Positions 14,767 through 23,173 of a stretch of 64,000 bases of DNA are shown piece after piece. The notes below the pieces were generated by a model that was given only the letters and a program-made list of their open reading frames with translations, was not told where the DNA came from and did not search any database. The DNA is from an uncultured Bacteroidales bacterium (lineage in GTDB: Bacteria; Bacteroidota; Bacteroidia; Bacteroidales; Bacteroidaceae): assembly GCA_902801485.1 (NCBI GenBank), contig CADCIP010000007.1, forward strand, positions 1 to 64,000, written 5' to 3'. Every line of letters begins with the position of its first letter. The first letter of the stretch is position 1. A program made the position numbers and the translations under genes.

Positions 14767-16767
14767 CTACGCTGATATCAGGGTCTTGCGGGTCCTACCG
14801 TTCCCATACCTTATTATATATATACCACTTCGTACTCTGAGCCGGCTTATCTGGTTGGCTTTGCATTCTGTTACCATTATGCCGTTTGTATCATATACGC
14901 GAACCAATTGTGCATCCTCGAGGGAGCGGCTCGAAAGACCGTCCTCATCTTCGGAAGTGCTGAACGGAACAGGTTCCGACCAGTCGCTGTTTCGATACTT
15001 ATCGGCAATAGCCTGGACAGAGAAATAATATGTTGTCATTGGTTCCAGGTCTTCAACAGAATAACTGAGCATGCTAATGCTATCTGTCTTCGTAACCACC
15101 TCGTCGAACATATCGGTGATTGTAATATTATATGCTTCGGCATTTTCAACAGGTTCCCACACAAGGGTGGCTCCCTTGTCCGTTTTATCCATAGGGGTTA
15201 GTTCCTGAGGCTGCGGTAATGTACCTAAAGGATTGTATTTAAGGACAATTTGTTCATCCTCGGTTTCTTCTATATCATAAATAGGCTTGCTCATGTATTG
15301 TCCGACGAAAACCACACTGGCCGGGTTTGATTCGTTGGTCAGTTCGTGGTTACCTGATGTGCCAGGATAAAGGTTACCCTTCAAACTTTCTGTCCATTCT
15401 ACTACGGTTTTGAAATTATTACCCCCTATCAGCGTATTATTAGCAGGAATAATCGTCATGCGCTGATGGGATTCATTCGAATTCACCCTGTTACCTGTCC
15501 AGGCACTCCTGTCGTAATCTACATGGGTTACCATCAGTCCATGCCCCTTTGTTTCATAACCCTTATCCCATCCGTAAGGCTGACGGTTTTCCAGTACATA
15601 GTATTCGTTAGGATTGGCATTGTTTACTATTTTGTAACCATGACCGCCCTTGGCATAACATGGAATACGCAAGGTGCATGGCTCTTTCAGTTCCTCTAAC
15701 AGTTGCCATCGCACAAAATCGCGTTCATAGGCTGTATAACCAACCGGAGTACGTCCAGCATTTGAATACTGGCCATAGTCCAACACACTCCAGTAGTCCA
15801 TTCCAAACATCTTATAATTATAGTCATAAAAGTCGGGCAATCCCAAAGCATGACTCAACTCATGACAGAAAACACCAATACCATCGGCTCTTGTTGCTGT
15901 GATAACTCCCCCTGAAGAAGAAGCGGGACGTAACTCACACGTAGAACAGGAACCTGCAATCGTAACATCTTCCACTTTATATTGCGAACCCATCTCCTTG
16001 GGCCAAATGGTATTTTTATCGCCGTATGAGTTTGTATAATTCTGTCCCATTCCGGCAAAGATGAAAACAGCCATATCCACCTTTCCGTCGGCATTGTTAT
16101 CCATCTGGCGCCAGTCAACATTTGACTTATAAGCTTTTTGTAAACTTTCTTTAATAAAAGTGTTGTAGCTTATATCCTTTGACGAACCGCTGTCTTTACC
16201 ATAAAATTCATATCCATTATCCAGCGTAAGCGGGCCGATAACATCAAAAACAGGTTGAAACAGGCCATTGCTCTGGTCTGAAAAATACTCAGTAATGGCT
16301 CCAGAGCTTCCATGGCCTGTATAAGGAGATGAATCAGGGGAACCATTACAGTATTTGTCGTAATACTCGTGAACAGAAGCCGAATCGGGAGCTACCGTAA
16401 AAGATAAATTCTTGAACTGTACCAGCAGCACAGCTATATGAGGCTGTCCTGTCAGCGGAACTAAAGCTTGCTCTATACTTCCCACATTTCTTCTGACCCT
16501 TTTAACCTCGCGGGATTCGAATCGGGAAACATACGTGTCGCGATCATAGTCTGTAAGCACAAAACCGCTGTCTGTAAGCTCCACCACCATACCGTCATCC
16601 GTCAGGAAGAAAGAGAGTTCGTCGTTGCCGAAACTGGTAATCATCAACTGAGTGCTATCATTAAGCGTAGCCATGAATCTTCTTCGCTCAACAGGAATAG
16701 CCCATACATATAATCCCATCAACAGGCATAAGGAGAAAGTATATATTTTCCTTTTCTTCAACATCAT
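14767..16767 (-). CDS. Secreted M6 family zinc metalloprotease with fibronectin III domain
   Basis: The 666-residue protein has a signal peptide (LCLLMGLYVWA), a propeptide, and an immune-inhibitor-A-like M6 domain. The zinc motif HELSH is at residues 302-306, followed by GLPDFYD and GMDYWSVLDYG. A fibronectin type III domain spans about 515-605 (WEPVENAEAYNITITD...YYFSVQAIA), and a short C-terminal sorting-like tail (VYDTNG...SGIYIIRYGNGRTRKTLI) ends the protein. M6 enzymes degrade extracellular proteins. A TACTTTTG promoter element is 20 bases upstream. The 3' end meets the GH76 gene with no spacer, and no separate terminator is visible. Confidence 0.88.
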   Translation of the reverse strand: MMLKKRKIYTFSLCLLMGLYVWAIPVERRRFMATLNDSTQLMITSFGNDELSFFLTDDGMVVELTDSGFVLTDYDRDTYVSRFESREVKRVRRNVGSIEQALVPLTGQPHIAVLLVQFKNLSFTVAPDSASVHEYYDKYCNGSPDSSPYTGHGSSGAITEYFSDQSNGLFQPVFDVIGPLTLDNGYEFYGKDSGSSKDISYNTFIKESLQKAYKSNVDWRQMDNNADGKVDMAVFIFAGMGQNYTNSYGDKNTIWPKEMGSQYKVEDVTIAGSCSTCELRPASSSGGVITATRADGIGVFCHELSHALGLPDFYDYNYKMFGMDYWSVLDYGQYSNAGRTPVGYTAYERDFVRWQLLEELKEPCTLRIPCYAKGGHGYKIVNNANPNEYYVLENRQPYGWDKGYETKGHGLMVTHVDYDRSAWTGNRVNSNESHQRMTIIPANNTLIGGNNFKTVVEWTESLKGNLYPGTSGNHELTNESNPASVVFVGQYMSKPIYDIEETEDEQIVLKYNPLGTLPQPQELTPMDKTDKGATLVWEPVENAEAYNITITDMFDEVVTKTDSISMLSYSVEDLEPMTTYYFSVQAIADKYRNSDWSEPVPFSTSEDEDGLSSRSLEDAQLVRVYDTNGIMVTECKANQISRLRVRSGIYIIRYGNGRTRKTLISA

Positions 16768-16786
16768 TCATATATCTTTTTCATGG

Positions 16787-16794
16787 CAAAAGTA
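16787..16794 (-). promoter_or_regulatory. -7 element of the M6 protease gene
   Basis: TACTTTTG on the minus strand, with TTG about 22 bases further upstream (16817-16819). The leader is about 14 bases. Confidence 0.6.
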
Positions 16795-16834
16795 CAACTT
16801 TTTTTATACAAATAGACAAAAAAGACGGTTCAAA

Positions 16835-16866
16835 TTTGTCCGTTTCAGAAAAAAACTCTAATTTTG
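16835..16866 (+). promoter_or_regulatory. Promoter of tRNA-Ala
   Basis: TTTG (16835-16838) and TAATTTTG (16859-16866) are separated by 20 bases. The tRNA begins 20 bases downstream. Confidence 0.75.
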
Positions 16867-16884
16867 CACTCGCAAAACGAAGAA

Positions 16885-16959
<75 letters not shown>

Positions 16960-17046
16960 CAAGGGGTAAAGAAAGGAAAGAGGTTTGTCTGAAAGGATAA
17001 ATCTCTTTTTTCGTTGTACAAATATAATTCAAAACATACAAACACT

Positions 17047-19020
17047 ATGAGTGAGAACATTAAAGACACATTGGCAGAGAATGCCTTTAGAGAACTGAAA
17101 GAGGGCGAAGAGTACGTACCCTTGATGCCTAAGGAAACCAACCCTCGCGAAGTTAATGCTTGGTCTGTATGCTGGGGCATCCTCATGGCTATTATCTTCA
17201 GCGCAGCAGCAGCCTATCTGGGACTAAAGGTGGGACAGGTTTTCGAGGCAGCCATCCCTATCGCCATCATTGCGGTAGGACTGAGCAGCGCTACCAAACG
17301 TAAAAATGCGCTGGGCGAAAATGTGATGATTCAGAGTATTGGCGCCTGCTCTGGCGTGATAGTGGCTGGAGCCATCTTCACCCTACCCGCTTTGTATATC
17401 CTACAGGCCAAGTATCCAGAGATGACCGTCAACTTTCTGGAAGTCTTTATGGCCAGTCTGCTGGGTGGTATCCTGGGTATTTTGTTCCTGATACCCTTCC
17501 GCAAGTACTTCGTCAAGGACATGCACGGCAAATATCCCTTCCCCGAGGCAACGGCCAGCACACAGGTATTGGTTAGCGGTTCCAAGGGAGGTGATCAGGC
17601 CAAACCCCTGCTTATAGCCGGATTGATAGGCGGTCTGTATGACTTTGTCGTTGCGACATTCGGCCTTTGGCACGAGAACTTTACCAGTCGTGCCCTATTG
17701 TGGGGCGATACTGTAGCCGAGAAAGCCAAGCTGGTATTTAAGTGCAATACAGGTGCAGCCGTTCTGGGTTTGGGATACATAGTCGGACTGAAATATGCCT
17801 TCATCATTTGCTGTGGTTCCGCCCTTGTTTGGTGGGTGATTGTGCCAGGCATAGCCTTCATCTTCCCCGATGTAGAGGTACAGGAAGGTGTTACGGCTGC
17901 TATGGCCTCTGCTGAGCAGATTTTCAAATACGCCAAGAGCATCGGTATCGGTGGTATTGCTATGGCAGGAATCATCGGTATTGTTAAGAGTCGCAAACTC
18001 ATATCAGGCGCCGTTTCACTGGCAGCAAAAGAAATGGGAGGAAAGAAAGGGAACCAGGTTTCTGAGGAACGTACGCAAAAAGACCTGCCCATGGGCTTCA
18101 TCTCCCTTGCCGCTTTTATAGCAATGTTTGCCGTTGCACAATTTTTCTACTGGGACGTAATGAATGGCGTAGCCAAGTTCGCCATCGTTGCCCTTCTGGT
18201 TACAGTCATTATCACCTTCCTATTTACCACCGTTGCAGCCAATGCCATTGCCATTGTGGGTACCAACCCCGTTAGCGGTATGACACTGATGACCCTCATC
18301 CTCGCCTCCGTAATTATGGTATCTGTAGGTCTGAGCGGTACAGAAGGAATGGTAGCTGCCCTTATTATGGGTGGTGTGGTATGTACAGCACTCAGTATGG
18401 CTGGAGGTTTTGTTACTGACCTGAAGATTGGCTACTGGCTGGGGTCAACACCTCGCAAGCAGGAAACTTGGAAGTTCCTTGGAACACTGGTTAGTGCAGC
18501 TACCGTAGCTGGTGTTATCATGATTCTGAACAAGACCTACGGCTTTACCAACGGACAACTGTCAGCCCCACAAGCCAATGCTATGGCAGCCGTTATTGAG
18601 CCTCTGATGAGTGGTAGCGGAGCACCTTGGTTGCTCTACGGAATTGGAGCCGTTATTGCTCTGATTCTTAATGCTTTTGGCATCTCTGCCTTAGCATTTG
18701 CATTAGGTATGTTCATCCCCCTGGAACTGAACCTCCCCTTAGTAGTAGGCGGTCTTGTCAACTGGTTTGTAACTACCCGCAGCAAGGAGAAGGAAATCAA
18801 TACAGCTCGTGGTGAACGCGGCACGCTAATTGCCAGCGGATTCATTGCCGGAGGCGCGCTGATGGGAGTGGTGAGCGTGGCTCTTCGCTTCGGCGGAATT
18901 GAGTTCCAGTACGACCAGTGGTGGAACAACTATCTGAGTGAAATCCTATCACTTGGTATGTATCTGGTCCTCATTGTATATATGATTAAGGCCAGCATGA
19001 AGGCAAAATACACATTATAA
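17047..19020 (+). CDS. OPT family oligopeptide transporter
   Basis: The 657-residue inner-membrane protein starts at ATG 17047; an earlier in-frame ATG at 17014 would add a polar tail with no leader room. It has about 14 hydrophobic segments. The first follows NPREVNAWSVCWGILMAI, and the conserved OPT stretch GLKVGQVFEAAIPIAII comes next, then NPVSGMT and GSGAPWLLYGIGAVIAL. OPT transporters are proton-coupled importers of short peptides or metal-ligand complexes. The substrate cannot be told from sequence. It lies downstream of the tRNA gene and no clear promoter was found. Confidence 0.9.
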   Translation: MSENIKDTLAENAFRELKEGEEYVPLMPKETNPREVNAWSVCWGILMAIIFSAAAAYLGLKVGQVFEAAIPIAIIAVGLSSATKRKNALGENVMIQSIGACSGVIVAGAIFTLPALYILQAKYPEMTVNFLEVFMASLLGGILGILFLIPFRKYFVKDMHGKYPFPEATASTQVLVSGSKGGDQAKPLLIAGLIGGLYDFVVATFGLWHENFTSRALLWGDTVAEKAKLVFKCNTGAAVLGLGYIVGLKYAFIICCGSALVWWVIVPGIAFIFPDVEVQEGVTAAMASAEQIFKYAKSIGIGGIAMAGIIGIVKSRKLISGAVSLAAKEMGGKKGNQVSEERTQKDLPMGFISLAAFIAMFAVAQFFYWDVMNGVAKFAIVALLVTVIITFLFTTVAANAIAIVGTNPVSGMTLMTLILASVIMVSVGLSGTEGMVAALIMGGVVCTALSMAGGFVTDLKIGYWLGSTPRKQETWKFLGTLVSAATVAGVIMILNKTYGFTNGQLSAPQANAMAAVIEPLMSGSGAPWLLYGIGAVIALILNAFGISALAFALGMFIPLELNLPLVVGGLVNWFVTTRSKEKEINTARGERGTLIASGFIAGGALMGVVSVALRFGGIEFQYDQWWNNYLSEILSLGMYLVLIVYMIKASMKAKYTL

Positions 19021-19065
19021 ATAAAAAAAGTGGGCAGTTTTGCATCCCAATCCATTTAATTGTTG

Positions 19066-19073
19066 TACATTTG
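19066..19073 (+). promoter_or_regulatory. -7 element of rpsP
   Basis: TACATTTG, with TTTTG ending 23 bases upstream. The start codon of rpsP is 58 bases downstream, leaving an A/T-rich leader. Confidence 0.6.
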
Positions 19074-19131
19074 CGCGCCGTTACGAGTTGACGGCATATT
19101 TCAAACCTATAAATAAAGTTTAATTAAAATT

Positions 19132-19698
19132 ATGGCAACAAAAATTAGATTGCAGCGTCACGGTCGTAAAGGCTATGCCTTCTACAGCATCGTAATCGCT
19201 GATGTAAGAGCTCCACGCGATGGTAAGTTTACAGAGAAGATTGGTACTTACAATCCCAACACCAATCCTGCCACTGTAGATTTGAAATTCGACCGTGCCC
19301 TCTATTGGGTTGAGTGTGGTGCACAACCCACTGACACGGTTCGTAACATTCTATCTGGTGAAGGTGTTTATCTTATGAAGCATCTTCGTGGTGGTGTTAA
19401 GAAGGGCGCTTTTGATGAGGCTACCTGTGAGGCAAAATTTGCAGCATGGAAGGCTGACAAGCAGAAGGGTCTGGATGCATTCGAGGCCAAGAAGGCTGCA
19501 GAAAAGAAAGCTGCAGAGGCAGCTCGCTTAGATGCAGAGAAGAAGACCAAAGAAGAGATTGCAAAGAAAGTAGCTGACAAGAAGGCTGCTGAAGCTGCTG
19601 CTAAGGCAGAGGCTGAAGCTGCTGCCAACGCTGAGGCTGAGACCGAGACTGCACAGGCTACTGAGGGTGAAACAACAGAAACTCCCGCAGAGGCTTAA
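19132..19698 (+). CDS. rpsP: 30S ribosomal protein bS16 with long charged C-terminal extension
   Basis: Residues 1-80 or so are the bS16 core ([39 protein letters not shown] is recognisable in pieces such as [10 protein letters not shown] and PRDGKF). bS16 binds 16S rRNA early in assembly of the small subunit. The total of 188 residues is about twice the usual length. The extra part is a Lys/Ala/Glu-rich predicted helix ([19 protein letters not shown]) ending in an acidic tail. Such extensions occur in Bacteroidota and their role is unclear. It has its own promoter and terminator, so it is monocistronic here, unlike the rpsP-rimM-trmD operons of other phyla. Confidence 0.95.
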   Translation: MATKIRLQRHGRKGYAFYSIVIADVRAPRDGKFTEKIGTYNPNTNPATVDLKFDRALYWVECGAQPTDTVRNILSGEGVYLMKHLRGGVKKGAFDEATCEAKFAAWKADKQKGLDAFEAKKAAEKKAAEAARLDAEKKTKEEIAKKVADKKAAEAAAKAEAEAAANAEAETETAQATEGETTETPAEA

Positions 19699-19754
19699 AA
19701 AATCAATCACAAACCATTATTTCAATTAGACTTTTTCCAAACAACAACAACAAA

Positions 19755-19793
19755 GAAGGGCGCTACCGTGAGGCAGTGCCCTTCATATTTTTT
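19755..19793 (+). terminator. Terminator of rpsP
   Basis: GAAGGGC (19755-19761) pairs with GCCCTTC (19778-19784) and is followed by ATATTTTTTCC. Confidence 0.85.
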
Positions 19794-19864
19794 CCATCAT
19801 TCTTACTTTACTTGACAAATATTAACAAATTTTTTTTTTGTATATTTTTTCTCACACAAAAGGA

Positions 19865-19895
19865 TTGCAAATAAAAAAGAAAATATATACCTTTG
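19865..19895 (+). promoter_or_regulatory. Promoter of prs
   Basis: TTG (19865-19867) and TACCTTTG (19888-19895) are spaced by exactly 20 bases. The leader to ATG 19937 is about 35 bases. Confidence 0.8.
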
Positions 19896-19936
19896 CAGTA
19901 AAATATTAAAGAATAGGAAAAACGACAATAAGTCAA

Positions 19937-20875
19937 ATGGAACAGAAGAAAAATTTTAAAGTATTTTCAGGCACAAAAAGCCGTTATCTGGCAGAGAAGA
20001 TCTGCGCAAGCCTAGGTTGTGAACTTGGAAATCTTTCTATCACGCATTTCTCTGATGGAGAGTTTGAGGTATGCTTCGAGGAAAGTATCCGTGGCGTTGA
20101 CGTATTTCTGGTACAAAGTACATTCCCAAATGCTGATAACCTGATGGAACTGCTGCTTATGATTGATGCTGCAAAGCGTGCATCAGCCCGTACCATCAAC
20201 GCAGTAGTTCCTTATTTCGGCTGGGCTCGCCAAGACCGTAAGAGCAAGCCACGTGTCAGCATAGCTGCCAAACTGGTTGCCGACATGCTTTCTGTTGCAG
20301 GTATCAACCGTCTGATTACTATGGACCTGCATGCAGATCAGGAACAAGGATTCTTCAACGTTCCAGTTGACCACCTATATGCAAGTAGTGTACTGCTTCC
20401 CTACATTCAAAGTCTGAATTTGGAAAACCTGGTTATTGCAACTCCTGACGTTGGCGGTACCAAGCGTGCCAGCACATACAGCAAATACCTTAACTGTCCC
20501 ATGGTGCTCTGCAACAAGACGCGTAAGAAAGCAAACGAAATTGCACACATGGAAATTATCGGCGATGTGGAAGGCGCTAACGTAGTTCTTGTTGATGACA
20601 TGGTAGATACTGCAGGAACAATTACCAAGGCCGCTGACCTGATGAAAGAAAGCGGAGCGAAAAGTGTACGTGCTATTGCAAGCCACTGCGTAATGAGCGG
20701 ACCTGCCAGTGAACGCGTACAGGCTTCATCTATAGAAGAAATGGTGTTCACAGACAGCATCCCTTACTCGGGCAACTGCAGTAAGGTTAAGCTACTATCT
20801 ATCGCAGATCTCCTTGCAACCACCATTCGCTGCGTTGAAGACAACGAAAGTATCAGCAAACAATATCTGACTTAA
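19937..20875 (+). CDS. prs: Ribose-phosphate pyrophosphokinase
   Basis: The 312-residue enzyme is the usual class I length. Visible signatures are FSDGE(F)EV near the N-terminus, the flexible-loop region YFGWARQDRKSKPRVSIAAKL, the metal/ATP site DLHADQEQGFF, and the PRPP-binding loop VVLVDDMVDTAGT. It converts ribose 5-phosphate and ATP to PRPP, the precursor of purines, pyrimidines, histidine, tryptophan and NAD. It stands alone between its own promoter and terminator. Confidence 0.97.
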   Translation: MEQKKNFKVFSGTKSRYLAEKICASLGCELGNLSITHFSDGEFEVCFEESIRGVDVFLVQSTFPNADNLMELLLMIDAAKRASARTINAVVPYFGWARQDRKSKPRVSIAAKLVADMLSVAGINRLITMDLHADQEQGFFNVPVDHLYASSVLLPYIQSLNLENLVIATPDVGGTKRASTYSKYLNCPMVLCNKTRKKANEIAHMEIIGDVEGANVVLVDDMVDTAGTITKAADLMKESGAKSVRAIASHCVMSGPASERVQASSIEEMVFTDSIPYSGNCSKVKLLSIADLLATTIRCVEDNESISKQYLT

Positions 20876-20904
20876 AATCATAGCACGATAATAATAGTTT
20901 GGCA

Positions 20905-21007
20905 AAATAAAAGTTGAAGGCTCGTCTCTCGACGGGCCTTCAACTTATTTGATATTAGCCTTTTAAGGTAAAAAGATTGTTTGTCAGAATAACTTTTTTT
21001 AATTTTA
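20905..21007 (-). ncRNA. Candidate small RNA between prs and glnS
   Basis: A well formed minus-strand promoter (21013-21043) would start transcription near 21006. About 60 bases later the transcript meets the strong hairpin with a U-rich end at 20911-20946. The predicted RNA of about 100 bases contains no ATG-started frame. Promoter and terminator with no gene between them are the signature of a small RNA. It is not assigned to any known family and expression is unproven. Confidence 0.4.
20911..20950. terminator. Bidirectional terminator downstream of prs
   Basis: A 16-base stem (AAGTTGAAGGCTCGTC with GACGGGCCTTCAACTT, two mismatched or wobble positions) closes a four-base loop. It is followed by ATTT on the plus strand and by TTATTTT on the minus strand, so it can serve prs and the minus-strand transcript proposed at 20905-21007. 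Confidence 0.8.
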
Positions 21008-21012
21008 TATTG

Positions 21013-21043
21013 CAAAGATAAAGGATAATTGCATTTTACACAA
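21013..21043 (-). promoter_or_regulatory. Orphan minus-strand promoter
   Basis: On the minus strand TTG (21041-21043) and TATCTTTG (21013-21020) are separated by exactly 20 bases. No annotated gene follows in this direction before the prs terminator. Confidence 0.55.
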
Positions 21044-21132
21044 ACATTTAATATATGTTAAATAACACATTCTTCACTTATAGCATTATTGTTCTATATT
21101 ATACCTTATTATATTTAAGGATAATCGGGTTA

Positions 21133-21219
21133 TTTGAGACTGACGTCTCGAAAATACTCACGTTGACTACGTCTTCCTCTTCGGATCTTTGAGACTGAGG
21201 TCTCGAAAATACTCACGTT
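21133..21219 (+). repeat. Paired 32-base direct repeats upstream of glnS
   Basis: TTTGAGACTGACGTCTCG plus AAAATACTCACGTT at 21133-21164 recurs at 21188-21219 with one mismatch. Each unit contains a small palindrome (GAGACTGACGTCTC in the first). The rest of the 20876-21311 gap holds the prs terminator, the candidate small RNA and A/T-rich sequence. Confidence 0.7.
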
Positions 21220-21242
21220 CGGGAATAAAAATAATAAATTAT

Positions 21243-21273
21243 TTTGTATTCCACTCACTTATTCGTATTTTTG
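21243..21273 (+). promoter_or_regulatory. Promoter of glnS
   Basis: TTTG (21243-21246) and TATTTTTG (21266-21273) are 19 bases apart. ATG 21312 follows after a leader of about 33 bases. Confidence 0.75.
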
Positions 21274-21311
21274 CAATATATTTTAACGGATAACCATCTA
21301 ATAGAATAATT

Positions 21312-23165
21312 ATGGCAGAAATCAATATAACAGAACAAGAAGAAAAGAAAAGTCTGAACTTTATTGAGCAAAGAGTAAAAACAGATTTAGCCGAAGGCAA
21401 AAACGGCAGCAGATTACAGACACGCTTCCCGCCTGAACCGAACGGCTACCTTCACATAGGTCATGCCAAAGCTATTGCGATGGACTTTGGCGTAGCTCAG
21501 AAGTTTGGCGGTGTATGTAACCTGAGAATGGATGACACAAACCCTCAAAAGGAAGATACAGAATATGTAGAAGCTATTGAGAGGGATATTAAATGGCTGG
21601 GGTTCCAATGGGGAAAAGTATGCTATGCAAGCGACTATTTCCAAGATCTTTGGGACTTTGCCGAGTGGTGCATCCTGCAGGGACATGCTTACGTTGATGA
21701 GCAGAGCAGCGAGGAGATTGCCGCTCAGAAGGGAACGCCTACAGAACCTGGCACCAACTCACCCTTCCGCGAGCGTCCGGCAGAAGAGAGCCTGAAACTC
21801 TTTAGGGAGATGAATTCGGGCAACGTAGAACCAGGCAAGATGATTCTGCGTGCCAAAATAGATATGGCTAACCCTAATATGCACTTCCGCGACCCTATTA
21901 TGTACCGTGTGCTGAACATGGAGCACTGGCGTACGGGCAACAAGTGGAACGCCTACCCAATGTACGACTTCACACACGGACAGAGCGACTATCTGGAGGG
22001 TGTAACCCACAGTATCTGCACGCTGGAGTTTGTGGAACACAGGCCTCTCTATGACCTCTTTGTAAATTGGATGAGGGAATGGGCTTCCGATTGCGGTGGA
22101 AAAGCTGAAAGCGGCAGCAGACTATCTAATCTCTACTCTCAACTCTCAACTTACCAAGGTCCCCGTCAGTTTGAGTTTAACAAACTGAACTTGAACTACA
22201 CACTGATGTCCAAGCGCAACTTGCTTATTCTTACTAAAGAAGGTGTTGTGAACGGATGGGACGATCCACGTATGCCCACAATCTGCGGCATTCGCCGTCG
22301 TGGTTACAGTCCGCAGGCCATTCTGAACTTCATAGATAAAATAGGATATACCACATTTGATGCACTGAACGATATCAAACTGATGGAAGCTGCCTGTCGT
22401 GAGGATTTAAATACTCGGGCAATTCGTGTAAGCGCTGTGGTTAACCCCCTGAAACTGGTTATTGACAACTACCCCGAAGGACTAGTAGAGGAAATGACAG
22501 CCATTAACAATCCTGAACTGCGTGATGCTGATGGCAATACAATTACAGAGAATAATACCCACATTATTCACTTCACTCGCGAGCTTTACATAGAGCAGGA
22601 AGACTTCATGGAAGATGGCGGAAAGAAATTCATGCGTCTTGGTCCGGGTAAAGAGGTACGCCTGAAAAACGGTTATATCATTGCCTGCTCCGACGAACAG
22701 GATGAACATGGTAATTTCAAGTGCATCGAAAAGGACATTGAAGGCAACATCGTTTGTGTTCACGCCACATACGACCCGGACAGCAAGAGCGGAATGCCTG
22801 GTGCAGACCGAAAGATTAAAGGTAAGACACTGCATTGGGTTAGCTGTCAGCACAGTATTCCCTGTGAGGTACGCAACTATGAATGCCTATGGACATGCGA
22901 GAATCCACGTGATGCCATTAAACAATACGAAAAAGAAAATGGAGTACGTGGTATAGATGCCATGCGTCCATTCTTGAACCCTGATTCCCTGACAATAAAC
23001 AGAAATGCCCTGATAGAAGAGTTTGCAAAGGAATTACCTGCTCTTTCATACCTGCAATTCCAACGCATCGGCTACTACAACGTAGATCCCGACAGTACAT
23101 CTGAACATCTGATTTTCAACAAGACAGTCGGACTTAAGGACACTTGGCAAAAAGGTAGTAAATAA
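21312..23165 (+). CDS. glnS: Glutaminyl-tRNA synthetase
   Basis: The 617-residue class I enzyme charges tRNA-Gln with glutamine. It has the HIGH-type motif in PPEPNGYLHIGHAKA (about 38-52), the KMSKS-type motif MSKR (about 298-302), NGWDDPRMPTICG, and the C-terminal anticodon-binding beta-barrels ending FNKTVGLKDTW. It is GlnRS rather than GluRS by these motifs. An extra 20 or so residues at about 260-281 (AESGSRLSNLYSQLSTY) sit just before the conserved PRQFEFNKLNLNYTLMS block. They are encoded by the CTCTCAACTCTCAAC repeat class. The next gene begins eight bases after the stop, so an operon is likely. Confidence 0.96.
   Translation: MAEINITEQEEKKSLNFIEQRVKTDLAEGKNGSRLQTRFPPEPNGYLHIGHAKAIAMDFGVAQKFGGVCNLRMDDTNPQKEDTEYVEAIERDIKWLGFQWGKVCYASDYFQDLWDFAEWCILQGHAYVDEQSSEEIAAQKGTPTEPGTNSPFRERPAEESLKLFREMNSGNVEPGKMILRAKIDMANPNMHFRDPIMYRVLNMEHWRTGNKWNAYPMYDFTHGQSDYLEGVTHSICTLEFVEHRPLYDLFVNWMREWASDCGGKAESGSRLSNLYSQLSTYQGPRQFEFNKLNLNYTLMSKRNLLILTKEGVVNGWDDPRMPTICGIRRRGYSPQAILNFIDKIGYTTFDALNDIKLMEAACREDLNTRAIRVSAVVNPLKLVIDNYPEGLVEEMTAINNPELRDADGNTITENNTHIIHFTRELYIEQEDFMEDGGKKFMRLGPGKEVRLKNGYIIACSDEQDEHGNFKCIEKDIEGNIVCVHATYDPDSKSGMPGADRKIKGKTLHWVSCQHSIPCEVRNYECLWTCENPRDAIKQYEKENGVRGIDAMRPFLNPDSLTINRNALIEEFAKELPALSYLQFQRIGYYNVDPDSTSEHLIFNKTVGLKDTWQKGSK
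22090..22156 (+). repeat. Repeat-derived in-frame insert in glnS
   Basis: The core TCTCTACTCTCAACTCTCAA matches the pyrimidine-rich repeat at 8204-8240, 11243-11277 and 34158-34194. From memory of the family, other GlnRS proteins have only a short turn here between the EHRPLYD block and PRQFEF. The insert keeps the frame. Confidence 0.5.
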
Positions 23166-23173
23166 GCACGCTT

